The translations under genes were made by a program, and so were the position numbers. From assembly GCA_964596165.1 (NCBI GenBank), contig CAZQTW010000040.1, positions 1 through 60,588 on the forward strand: a stretch of DNA of 60,588 bases. The letters run 5' to 3'. The notes under the pieces are model-generated. The model saw only the letters and a program-made list of their open reading frames with translations. It searched no databases and had not been told where the DNA came from. The DNA is from CAYUQT01 sp964596165. Lineage in GTDB: Bacteria; Planctomycetota; Phycisphaerae; UBA1845; JAFGLZ01. Of the stretch, positions 18,123 through 26,003 are shown one piece after another (within the stretch, counting starts at the first letter, position 1; each line of letters opens with the position of its first letter).

Positions 18123-18458
18123 TTACCTGCCCAACTCCTCCACCGTCACGATAATGTGGCTGGTCCGCTTCGCGAACGGATGGGCTCGGCCACGATCCTT
18201 GGGCCGCCACCGCTTGATTCGGGGCCCCTCGTTCACGCGAACATCTCGAACGTAAAGCGCGTCCACGTCCGCCTCCTGCTCATCCGCGTTCGCAATGGCC
18301 GAACGCAGCACTTTGCTCACCATCAGGCTCGAACGCTTCTTCGTGAACTTCAGGACGTCGAGCGCCTCGTTGACGTCGAGCCCCCGAATAAGATCGGCCA
18401 CCAACCGGGCCTTCCGGGGTGTCACCCGTGCGTAACGATGCGTTGCGTGCCAGGCCAT
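18123..18458 (-). CDS. rplV: Ribosomal protein L22
   Basis: A 111-aa L22 lining the exit tunnel. ATG 18458 (MAWHATHRYARVTPRKARLV) has GGGAG 8 nt upstream and is preferred over an in-frame GTG five codons earlier. The tunnel-loop and RTSHIIVTVEEL end are as expected. Confidence 0.97.
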   Translation of the reverse strand: MAWHATHRYARVTPRKARLVADLIRGLDVNEALDVLKFTKKRSSLMVSKVLRSAIANADEQEADVDALYVRDVRVNEGPRIKRWRPKDRGRAHPFAKRTSHIIVTVEELGR

Positions 18459-18491
18459 GTTCCAGACTCCCACGTCACCGCCGAGGCGGGT

Positions 18492-18764
18492 TTACACCTT
18501 CTTCGTCGCACCCGCGTGGCCACGGAACACCCGAGTCGGGGCGAACTCGCCCAACTTGTGACCCACCATGTCTTCCGTGCAGAACACGTTCACATGAGTC
18601 TTCCCGTTGTGCACCGCGAAGGTATGCCCCACGAACTCCGGTACAATGGTGCACCGTCGCGACCACGTCTTGATCGGATTTCGATCGCCGGTCTCCTTCG
18701 CGCGGATGATCTTGCGGAACAACCTCTCCTCCACGAAGGGGCCCTTCTTCAAGCTGCGCGACAT
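18492..18764 (-). CDS. rpsS: Ribosomal protein S19
   Basis: A 90-aa S19. ATG 18764 (MSRSLKKGPFVEERL) has GGAGAGG 6 nt upstream; the frame continues 13 codons up without family similarity. The HNGKTHVNVFCTEDMVGHKL and GEFAPTR stretches are diagnostic. Confidence 0.98.
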   Translation of the reverse strand: MSRSLKKGPFVEERLFRKIIRAKETGDRNPIKTWSRRCTIVPEFVGHTFAVHNGKTHVNVFCTEDMVGHKLGEFAPTRVFRGHAGATKKV

Positions 18765-18895
18765 TGCCGACCTCTCCTCAACCCGATTGTCCCGAACGCC
18801 CATCCCCGCCCGGGTTTCGCAACCAAACGGTCACGATGTTCTTGATCTCATTCCGCTCGCTTCACCCCGTCCGCCTTCGCGTCCCCCTCCGGCCG

Positions 18896-19759
18896 TTAGC
18901 TCGGCGGCGGAAGCTGCCCGTAGCGAACCGACCGACGACGCCGAAGGATCCGCTTGCTCGACGCCTTCCCCGATTTGCGGGTTCGTCCGCCCTTGGCCAA
19001 CTTCCCCCACGGGGAACACGGATGGCGACCGCCGCCGCTTCGCCCTTCGCCGCCCCCCAAAGGATGGGCGACGGGATTCATCGCCACGCCTCGAACGTGA
19101 GGCCGCCGACCGCGATGCCTCGTCCGACCGGCCTTGCCCCAACGAATGTTCTGATGATCGACGTTCCCGAGGATCCCGACCGTCGCGCGACATTCCACAC
19201 GAACCTGCCGCATTTCGCCCGACGGCAACAGAAGCGTGGCCCATTCCCCTTCACGAGCAATCAAACGAGCGGCCCCGCCCGCCGTACGCACCATCTTGCC
19301 GCCTTGTCCGGCGGTGACCTCGATATTGTGAATGTCCATGCCCACCGGCATAACCTTCAGCGGCATCGCGTTGCCCGTCTTGGGCTCCACCCGAGGACCG
19401 GCCTCCACCGTATCGCCGGCCTTCAGACCCTGCGGCGCCAGGATGTATCGCTTCTCGCCGTCCGCGTACTCAATCAACGCAATGTGGCACGTCCGGTTCG
19501 GGTCATACTCGATCGCGATCACCTTGCCCACCACGCCGTCCTTGTCCCGCTTGAAGTCGATGACGCGGTATCGCCGCTTGTGACCGCCGCCTCGCCACCA
19601 CGAGGTGATCTTCCCGTGGTGGTTCCGACCGCCCGTCTTGTGCAGCGGCTCCAACAGGGACTTCTCCGGCTTGCGACCCTTGTCGGTGATCTCCTCGTGC
19701 GTATTCACCGACGACTTGCGACGTCCGGGTGAGGTCGGCTTATAAAACTTGATTCCCAT
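18896..19759 (-). CDS. rplB: Ribosomal protein L2
   Basis: A 287-aa L2 needed for peptidyl-transferase activity. MGIKFYKPTSPGRRKSSVN, GGRNHHGKITSWWRGGGHKR and the C-terminal RGVAMNPVAHPLGGGEGRSG match the family, including the catalytically important histidine in NPVAHP. A basic tail closes the protein. Confidence 0.98.
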   Translation of the reverse strand: MGIKFYKPTSPGRRKSSVNTHEEITDKGRKPEKSLLEPLHKTGGRNHHGKITSWWRGGGHKRRYRVIDFKRDKDGVVGKVIAIEYDPNRTCHIALIEYADGEKRYILAPQGLKAGDTVEAGPRVEPKTGNAMPLKVMPVGMDIHNIEVTAGQGGKMVRTAGGAARLIAREGEWATLLLPSGEMRQVRVECRATVGILGNVDHQNIRWGKAGRTRHRGRRPHVRGVAMNPVAHPLGGGEGRSGGGRHPCSPWGKLAKGGRTRKSGKASSKRILRRRRSVRYGQLPPPS

Positions 19760-19805
19760 GGCTGACTACCCGTATGCCCGGTCAGGACCGGCGCCTTCCT
19801 TGTCA

Positions 19806-20117
19806 CTAGTACAGGTCAATGTGGCTGTCCCGGTCCAGGACGACCACGGCCTTTTTCCAATGCTTCGTCTCCCCGCGCTTGAACCGCACGCGCCGGGGCT
19901 TGCCTTTGCGATTCGCCGTTCGAACGCTGACCACCTTCACGTTGTAGATCTTTTCGACGGCTTGCTTGATCTGAGCCTTGTTGGCCTCCGGATGAACCTC
20001 GAAACTGTACGAGCCGCCGCGAGGCTCCCGCGAGCCCGTGCCGTCATGGCTCTGCTGACTCTGGTAGGTGCCCTTCTCGGTCACCAGCGGCTTGACGATA
20101 ATGTGGTAGATGTCCAT
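19806..20117 (-). CDS. rplW: Ribosomal protein L23
   Basis: A 103-aa L23 at the tunnel exit. MDIYHIIVKPLVTEKGTY and YSFEVHPEANKAQIKQAVEK are characteristic. A short polar insert (about 22-34) interrupts the N-terminal region. It starts 6 nt after rplD. Confidence 0.97.
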   Translation of the reverse strand: MDIYHIIVKPLVTEKGTYQSQQSHDGTGSREPRGGSYSFEVHPEANKAQIKQAVEKIYNVKVVSVRTANRKGKPRRVRFKRGETKHWKKAVVVLDRDSHIDLY

Positions 20118-20123
20118 CTGCCG

Positions 20124-20789
20124 CTACTCCTGTCCCTTGCCGCCGGCCTGTTCCGACGCATCCTTCGACTCCCGACCCTCCAGAAGCATCGTCAGGCCTT
20201 CCTTGGTCATCAGCAGACGCTTGCGCCGCAAAATCTCGTACGCGTTGAGCTGTTCGACCAGGCGAATCTCCGTCTTCGGAATGTTCCGCCCGGACTTGTA
20301 GAGGTTCGCATCCAGCCGCGGAATGGCCACCACGCACCCCGTGTCCGCTTTCAGGGCACGCAACATCGCGGCAAAACGCTTTGTCTTTGGTTGGTCGTAA
20401 TGAAGTCGGTCGATGACGAGCAGGTCCCCCCCAAGGATCTTCGCCAAGATGGCGTTGTTTCGCGCCAAGCGTCGCATCTTCTTCGGCATGTCCTGTCGAA
20501 AGTCTCGCGCCCGCTTGGCAAACGCCACGCCGCCGCCGCGACGAATCGGCGTCCGAATGGTTCCCATTCGGGCGTTGCCGGTTCCCTTCTGCCGGAACAG
20601 TTTGCGTGTGCTGCCGACGATCATGCCCCGGCTTCGCGTTGCCGCCGTGCCCAATCTCTGATTGGCCAGGAACATCACCGTCGCCTGCTTCAGCAACGCC
20701 GGTCGGACATGCCGGCCCAACAGAGCTTCGTCGACGGGCATCGTCTCGACCTGGTCGCCGTTTTCGTTGTAAACCGGCACGTCAAGCAT
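20124..20789 (-). CDS. rplD: Ribosomal protein L4
   Basis: A 221-aa L4. ATG 20789 (MLDVPVYNENGDQVE) matches family N-termini and has GTGAGG about 10 nt upstream; the frame extends 19 codons up into the end of rplC. The extended loop contains RKLFRQKGTGNARMGTIRTP. L4 autoregulates the S10 operon in gammaproteobacteria; no equivalent leader is evident here. Confidence 0.97.
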   Translation of the reverse strand: MLDVPVYNENGDQVETMPVDEALLGRHVRPALLKQATVMFLANQRLGTAATRSRGMIVGSTRKLFRQKGTGNARMGTIRTPIRRGGGVAFAKRARDFRQDMPKKMRRLARNNAILAKILGGDLLVIDRLHYDQPKTKRFAAMLRALKADTGCVVAIPRLDANLYKSGRNIPKTEIRLVEQLNAYEILRRKRLLMTKEGLTMLLEGRESKDASEQAGGKGQE

Positions 20790-20832
20790 GGTCGCCAACC
20801 TCACGAGCGCCGCCTCCGGCGCCCGATCAACG

Positions 20833-21627
20833 CTAGTCAGTCCCATCCTCTTTCACCGCAACCGCCTGCATTCGACCGTCCGCGTCCACCTTCAACAAAC
20901 GATGCACCTTCGCGGACACCGCGGCGCCGTCCGCATCCGAACCCACCACCCACAAGATCCTGTCGATCTTCTTGGGCTGGGCCTTGGCCTTGCTTTCTCT
21001 AATCATCAGATGGCCGCCGTTCGGACCCGGAACACCGCCTCGAACCATCAGCAGATTCCGAACCTTGTCCACGCCGACGACAACGTGATGCCGAGAGGTC
21101 CGACGGGCGTGTCCCATCCGACCGGCCATCCGCTTGCCCTTCTTGGGATTTCCGCCGTGACCCCGGTCCACGCCGTGACTGCCGATCGAACCGGGCGACC
21201 GGTGCTTCCGCTCGGTCCCGTGCGATGCCGGCTGCCCGCCGAAACCGTGACGTCGCATGACGCCCGTGGTGCCGTGCCCCTTGGTCGTTCCGATGATGTC
21301 CACGAATTGAACCTGGTCGAAAACGTCGACCGTCCAGGTGTCGCCGGCCTTGGCGTCGACCTCGCCGCTCCGTAATCGGACCTCACGGATGAACCGCTTC
21401 GGGCCGACGCCGGCCTTCGCCGCATGACCGATCTGGGCCATCGTCGATCGTTGAGGCCTCACGGCGCCGAACCCAAGCTGAACCGCCTCATAGCCGTCGG
21501 TCTGGACCGACTTCACCTGAAGGACCGTACAGGGACCCGCTTCAATGATCGTCACGGGAACCGCCCGGCCGACTTCGTCGAACACCTGCGTCATCCCGAT
21601 CTTCTTGCCCAACAACGCCGCGACCAT
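20833..21627 (-). CDS. rplC: Ribosomal protein L3
   Basis: A 264-aa L3, longer than the usual 205-215 aa. ALLGKKIGMTQVFDEVGRAV opens the protein and the central loop has SHGTERKHRSPGSIG with the modification-site-type GGNPKKGKRMAGRMGH. The extra length is a C-terminal extension after about residue 225 with no recognisable domain. Confidence 0.97.
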   Translation of the reverse strand: MVAALLGKKIGMTQVFDEVGRAVPVTIIEAGPCTVLQVKSVQTDGYEAVQLGFGAVRPQRSTMAQIGHAAKAGVGPKRFIREVRLRSGEVDAKAGDTWTVDVFDQVQFVDIIGTTKGHGTTGVMRRHGFGGQPASHGTERKHRSPGSIGSHGVDRGHGGNPKKGKRMAGRMGHARRTSRHHVVVGVDKVRNLLMVRGGVPGPNGGHLMIRESKAKAQPKKIDRILWVVGSDADGAAVSAKVHRLLKVDADGRMQAVAVKEDGTD

Positions 21628-21767
21628 ATGTAAAAAGCTCCCCTGTCGCCTTTACCAAGCGATGGTCTGATGCGCGATCGAGCTCACGCATCCGGTTTGT
21701 TTCATCTGGGGCAAACGAAGAATGCCGCCGCGCGCTTACACCAGCCCCGCCGGAGCGACCGCCCCCC

Positions 21768-22079
21768 TCACTTCAACTGCATCTTCACGAACACCCCAGC
21801 AGGCACCACCAGTCGATTCAGGGCCTCTACGGTACGGGCCGTCGGTTCGTAGATGTCGATAACCCGCTTGTGGGTCCGCATCTCGAACTGTTCACGCGAC
21901 TTCTTGTCGATGTGCGGGGACCGAAGCACCGTATAACGCTCGATCCGTGTCGGCAGCGGAATGGGACCCCGCACGCGGGCGTTCGTCCGCTTGGCATGAT
22001 CCACTATTTCGCGCGCCGATGAATCCAGCGCCCGGTGATCGTACGCCTCCATTCGAATTCGGATCATCTCGCCGTCCAT
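21768..22079 (-). CDS. rpsJ: Ribosomal protein S10
   Basis: A 103-aa S10 from ATG 22079 (GAGGG 5 nt upstream; an in-frame GTG lies four codons further up and an ATG four codons down). The RIRMEAYDHRALDSSAREIV and PLPTRIERYTVLRSPHIDKK stretches are diagnostic. It is the first gene of the cluster; the str-operon genes rpsL, rpsG, fusA and tuf do not precede it here. A promoter is seen at 22125-22152. Confidence 0.98.
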   Translation of the reverse strand: MDGEMIRIRMEAYDHRALDSSAREIVDHAKRTNARVRGPIPLPTRIERYTVLRSPHIDKKSREQFEMRTHKRVIDIYEPTARTVEALNRLVVPAGVFVKMQLK

Positions 22080-22095
22080 CGACACCCTCACTGCT

Positions 22096-22116
22096 TGCCT
22101 GACTAGTAAACAGGCA
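22096..22116 (-). promoter_or_regulatory. Stem-loop at the 5' end of the rpsJ leader
   Basis: TGCCTG (22096-22101) and CAGGCA (22111-22116) form a perfect 6-bp stem with a 9-nt loop. Given the promoter at 22125-22152, this hairpin would lie at the very 5' end of the ribosomal transcript, about 17 nt before the rpsJ start. It may stabilise the mRNA or serve in autoregulation; function is inference. Confidence 0.4.
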
Positions 22117-22124
22117 GACCAATC

Positions 22125-22152
22125 ATTCTATCAAAAGCCGTTCCACCGTCAA
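22125..22152 (-). promoter_or_regulatory. Sigma70-type promoter of the S10 ribosomal cluster
   Basis: On the minus strand the -35 TTGACG (22147-22152) and -10 TAGAAT (22125-22130), each 5/6 to consensus, are 16 bp apart. The predicted start near 22118 gives a leader of about 39 nt to rpsJ. It is the best promoter match seen in the window and sits exactly where the cluster must begin. Confidence 0.7.
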
Positions 22153-22719
22153 GATCATTCTGTGCAGTTTTCCACAATCCCTTGCCGGCCACTCCGCTCA
22201 CCCCTTCCCCTCTTCCTCCTACACATTCCTTCGTCATTAGGTAGGTACTCCCAAACATAAGTTACTCCATTTACTCGCCTATTACTCCAGTTGCAATCTC
22301 ATGCTAACCGATATCCCGTTTGGCTCAGGCCATGCCCGCCGAATCCAATCTGGACCGCCGATCCGCACAGGGCCCAATCCGAATGCGGGCCCTCGTCCTC
22401 AGAAGGCAAACACCGTAACTCATTGAAATAAAAAGAATAAGATCTACTGCGCCTGTGAGCGATCTGCCCTATGCTTGAAAGTCCTCAACTGTGGACACCT
22501 CGACTCGATGGCTACCCGCCGAGGCGCGTCTCACCCGCCCATATGGCTCTTGTCCCGGGCGGTTTCGACGAACAGACATCATTCCCAGATCTCTGCCCAT
22601 ACTGAGACTTGACGCGGGGAGGCGGGCTCCGGTGGAATCTCCTCGCGGGGCAGACCCCGTCATACATGAATACACACTCAGAACCACGCACGCCTACCCA
22701 TATTTGAAGGAGCCACCGA
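22153..22719. other. Divergent intergenic region between rpsJ and the propeller/DUF1080 gene
   Basis: No gene is seen in these 567 bases. Contents: a pyrimidine-rich stretch (22195-22232); four copies of GGAGTA or CGAGTA on the minus strand (22246-22288); an inverted repeat AGGGCCC/GGGCCCT with an 11-nt loop (22369-22393); and an A-rich patch (22424-22441) that could contain a weak promoter for the rightward gene (TTGAAA at 22423). AAGGAG about 8 nt before 22720 is the ribosome binding site of that gene. Confidence 0.5.
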
Positions 22720-24864
22720 ATGACACCAGCCATGCAACGAATCGTCGCGATGGCGGGGCTCTTGTCGGTCTATTCGCTGGACGGCCGGTTCACACGGGCT
22801 CAGACTGTCGGGCCTCTCCGGATCGAAGAACACCGACAGCTCTTCATCGACGACGCCAACATTGAGAAGATCGAGGGGCTCAAGCGCGTCGTCAACCAGC
22901 CGACCCGACACGCCCGAAACCCCGTCGTCGCCGGGGAGAATCCTTGGGAGAAAGCCTCGTGCTCGGTTTACGGAACGGCGGTCTACGACGAACACATGGG
23001 CAAGTTTCGCTTGTGGTATCTGTCCACGCCCGGACCGCAGCCCTCAGGGCGCCGCTGGGTGGAAGTGGGTGGATTCCGCCGCGTGACCAACTGTACGCTG
23101 GTCGCCTACGCCGAATCCAAGGACGGCATAAAGTGGACCAAGCCCCTTCTCGACCAATTGACGTTTGAGGGCTCCCGCAAGAACAACCTCGTCGCCATCG
23201 GCATCGACAACCCGGAAGGCATCTCCGTCCTCTTCGACCCGCAAGACGCCGACCCCGCCCGCCGATGGAAGGCGTTCTTCTGGGATCGTCGGGTATCGCC
23301 CCCCGACGACCCGACAGGCGTGGATGAGACGGCCGCGAAGATACCCAAAGAACCGCCCGGACTGACGCAACAACAACTCGCCGGCGGAATGTGGGTCGCC
23401 TTCTCGGCGGACGGTATCCGGTGGAAGACACAAGGCCCCGTGATTCCACTGGGCAGCGACACTACCCAATCGCTCGTCCACGACCCGCACATCAAAAAGT
23501 ACGTGGCCTTCGGGCGCATGGTGGGCGGCCGAACCGTCGGGCGTACGGAGAGCCTCGACTGCCTCCAATGGACCGAACCCATGTGTGTGCTGAGCGCCGA
23601 CGAAAACGACGGCCCCGCCGGACAGATCTACGGCATGCCGATCGATCTGTATGAAGGGCTGTACCTGGGAATGCTCTGGATGTACCGCGAAGGCATCGAC
23701 GGCAAGATCGACACGCAATTGGCCGTCAGCCGAGACGGCGTCCACTGGCAGCGCGTCGCCGACCGGCAGACCTTCCTACCGAACGCTTCCGAGGGCATGC
23801 GCGACGACGGTATGTCGCGCGTCGTCGGACGATTCATCGCCCGCGGAGACACGCTGTACCTCTACTACTCGATGGTCAACGGACCGCACCGGTGCGCGAA
23901 GTTCCCCAACCCCATCCGCAAGTTCCCCCCGGCGATCGGTCTCGTCACATTGAGGCGCGACGGCTTCGTCTCGCTCGACGCCGGTGACGCACCGGGTTTC
24001 GTCCGCACGAAGCCGTTCAGACTGCCCGCCGCCGGATTCCATATGAATGTGGACGCATCTCAGGGCGAAGTCCGCGCCGCTTTGCTCGACGATGCGGGCA
24101 AGACCCTCGTTGAATCAAGACCCGTTACGGGGGATCGGCCGCGCGCTCATGTCCGTTGGGCGTCGCAACCCCCTCTTGCAGGCTCGACCGTTCGGCTGAA
24201 GATCACCGCCAAGAACGCCAAACTCTACTCCTACTGGTTCGACGGCGGCGTTCGCCCCGTGCCCCCGCCGCCCGGCGCGATCGTCCTGTTCGACGGCAAG
24301 GACACCTCGAAGTGGACCGAAGGCGGCGGCGGTGCGCTCCGCTGGAAGGTCGAAAACGGGGCCATGATTGTCACTCCGAACGCCGGCGATGCGGTAACCG
24401 CGGATACGTTCGGCGACTGCCGGCTTCACGTGGAGTTTTGGGTGCCGACGGCGGAGGAGGGTTTCACCGATCACCGTGGAAACAGCGGCGTCTACCTCCA
24501 AGGCCGCTACGAGATCCGGATCATCGACAGCTTCGGCCACGAGCCGGAATCGCACCAGTGCGGCGCGCTCTACGGCATCACGACCCCGCGGGTGAACGCT
24601 TGCCGGCCCCCGGGAGAGTGGCAGAGCTTCGACGTCACATTCCGAGCGCCCACCTTTGACGCCCAAGGAAAAATGACTCGGAAAGGACGCGTGACGATTC
24701 TCCAGAACGGCGTTAACATCGTCGACCATGCCGAGTTCGACCGCGCTACGCCGTCGCCGAGCGATGAGAACCTGGCACAGCCCGGTCCGATTCGGCTGCA
24801 GAACTACGGCGGAGTGCCCGTGCGGTTTCGCAACATTTGGCTGGTGCCACTCAAGGACGAATGA
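22720..24864 (+). CDS. Exported glycosidase-like five-bladed propeller fused to a DUF1080 (3-keto-disaccharide hydrolase-type) domain
   Basis: A 714-aa protein. AAGGAG precedes ATG 22720 by about 8 nt and the N-terminus is a likely signal peptide (hydrophobic about 8-20). Residues 30-430 carry repeated blade-type motifs (LFIDDANI, FRLWYLS, AYAESKDGIKWTKP, AFSADGIRWKTQGP, LAVSRDGVHWQRV), the S-x-D-G-x-x-W pattern of GH32/GH43/GH130-like propellers. From about 517 a concanavalin-like DUF1080 domain follows (IVLFDGKDTSKW, NSGVYLQGRYEIRIIDS, LQNYGGVPVRFRNIW). DUF1080 members act on keto-sugars or bind glycans. The substrate is unknown. The fusion suggests a single secreted enzyme combining cleavage and recognition. 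Confidence 0.75.
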   Translation: MTPAMQRIVAMAGLLSVYSLDGRFTRAQTVGPLRIEEHRQLFIDDANIEKIEGLKRVVNQPTRHARNPVVAGENPWEKASCSVYGTAVYDEHMGKFRLWYLSTPGPQPSGRRWVEVGGFRRVTNCTLVAYAESKDGIKWTKPLLDQLTFEGSRKNNLVAIGIDNPEGISVLFDPQDADPARRWKAFFWDRRVSPPDDPTGVDETAAKIPKEPPGLTQQQLAGGMWVAFSADGIRWKTQGPVIPLGSDTTQSLVHDPHIKKYVAFGRMVGGRTVGRTESLDCLQWTEPMCVLSADENDGPAGQIYGMPIDLYEGLYLGMLWMYREGIDGKIDTQLAVSRDGVHWQRVADRQTFLPNASEGMRDDGMSRVVGRFIARGDTLYLYYSMVNGPHRCAKFPNPIRKFPPAIGLVTLRRDGFVSLDAGDAPGFVRTKPFRLPAAGFHMNVDASQGEVRAALLDDAGKTLVESRPVTGDRPRAHVRWASQPPLAGSTVRLKITAKNAKLYSYWFDGGVRPVPPPPGAIVLFDGKDTSKWTEGGGGALRWKVENGAMIVTPNAGDAVTADTFGDCRLHVEFWVPTAEEGFTDHRGNSGVYLQGRYEIRIIDSFGHEPESHQCGALYGITTPRVNACRPPGEWQSFDVTFRAPTFDAQGKMTRKGRVTILQNGVNIVDHAEFDRATPSPSDENLAQPGPIRLQNYGGVPVRFRNIWLVPLKDE

Positions 24865-24891
24865 GTCCGATATTCGTCTGACCGGGAACAG

Positions 24892-26001
24892 GTGAACGTG
24901 ACCAAGCTCGACTATCATTCCGCGGGTGTGAATTACGACGTACTCGACGCCTTCAAGCGGGCGTGCCAACGGGCGGCCGGGCCAACCGGCAGCTACCTCG
25001 CAAAGCATGGCCTCACCGAGCATCCGGGGACCCGAGGCGAAAGCGCCTACCTAATCGAAACGCCCACGGAGTACCTGGCCCATGTCGAGGAGGCACTGGG
25101 GACCAAGGTGCTGGTCGCCGACGCCATGTACACGCTCACCGGCCGAAGCTACTACGCGAACGTGGCGTTGGACAACGTCTCCACGATCGTGAACGACCTC
25201 TGTTCCTGTGGCGCGCTGCCCATCTCACTGGCCACCTATATCGCCGTCGGCGATGCCGACTATCTGGCGAACGGGCGCCGCGCCCAGGACGTGGCCGACG
25301 GATTCGCAGAGGGGTGCCGGCTCTCGGGAGCGGCCTGGGGTGGCGGCGAAACACAGGTCCTCAAGGGCATGGTGACGCCCGACACCATGATCCTGGGAGG
25401 CTCGGCCTTCGGACGCATTTCGCCCAAGGGCAATCGCATCGTCGGCGACGTCCGCACCGGCGACGTAATCGTCTGTCTGGCCAGTTCGGGCGTTCAGACC
25501 AACGGGCTCACGCTCTGCCGCGCCCTGGTCGAACGTATGCCGAAGGGCTATCTGACCCCCTTGAGCGATGGACGCACCTACGGCGAGGCGCTGCTCGACC
25601 CTTCGATCATCTACGTTCGATTCGTCGCCGCCTGTCAGGAGGCAGGGATCCACCTGCACTATGCCGTTCACATCACCGGTCATGGCTGGCGGAAGCTGAT
25701 GCGACTGGAGGCCCCCTTCGTATACCGGATTGACACCCTTCCGGATCCACAGCCGGTCTTTAAGCAGATCATCCAAACGGCCGGGCTGGACGACAAGGAA
25801 GCCTATGGCACATTCAACATGGGCGCCGGCTTCGCCGTGTATGTGGCACCGGAAGACGCCGCCCAGTGCCTGGCCGTCGCATCCGCCAAGGGCTACCGCG
25901 CATGGCAAGCCGGACGTGTCTGCGCCGAGGACGGCCGCAAGGCCGTCGTTCTCGAACCGCTCGGCGTACGGTACGAAGCCGATACCCTCTCGATCCGCTG
26001 A
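24892..26001 (+). CDS. AIR synthase (PurM)-like protein
   Basis: A 369-aa protein starting at GTG 24892 (another GTG lies two codons later). The N-terminus YHSAGVNYDVLDAFKR and the AIRS N domain segment ALDNVSTIVNDLCSCGALP resemble phosphoribosylformylglycinamidine cyclo-ligase, and the C domain has DVIVCLASSGVQTNGLTLCR, ITGHGWRKLMR and FNMGAGFAVYV. These match PurM-type ATP-dependent cyclo-ligases. The sequence diverges from standard PurM in the N-domain (no second glycine-rich GGFG-type motif), so it may be a PurM paralogue rather than the purine enzyme itself. It lies 27 nt after the propeller gene and converges with the radical SAM gene. Confidence 0.75.
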   Translation: MNVTKLDYHSAGVNYDVLDAFKRACQRAAGPTGSYLAKHGLTEHPGTRGESAYLIETPTEYLAHVEEALGTKVLVADAMYTLTGRSYYANVALDNVSTIVNDLCSCGALPISLATYIAVGDADYLANGRRAQDVADGFAEGCRLSGAAWGGGETQVLKGMVTPDTMILGGSAFGRISPKGNRIVGDVRTGDVIVCLASSGVQTNGLTLCRALVERMPKGYLTPLSDGRTYGEALLDPSIIYVRFVAACQEAGIHLHYAVHITGHGWRKLMRLEAPFVYRIDTLPDPQPVFKQIIQTAGLDDKEAYGTFNMGAGFAVYVAPEDAAQCLAVASAKGYRAWQAGRVCAEDGRKAVVLEPLGVRYEADTLSIR

Positions 26002-26003
26002 TT

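Noticed and set aside
22420..22460. Promoter TTGAAA/TACTGC for the propeller gene
   Set aside because: The -10 is poor and it would leave a leader of nearly 280 nt; kept only as a note.
22153..22719. tRNA or small RNA gene
   Set aside because: No cloverleaf-like arrangement or CCA end was found by eye; only short hairpins are present.
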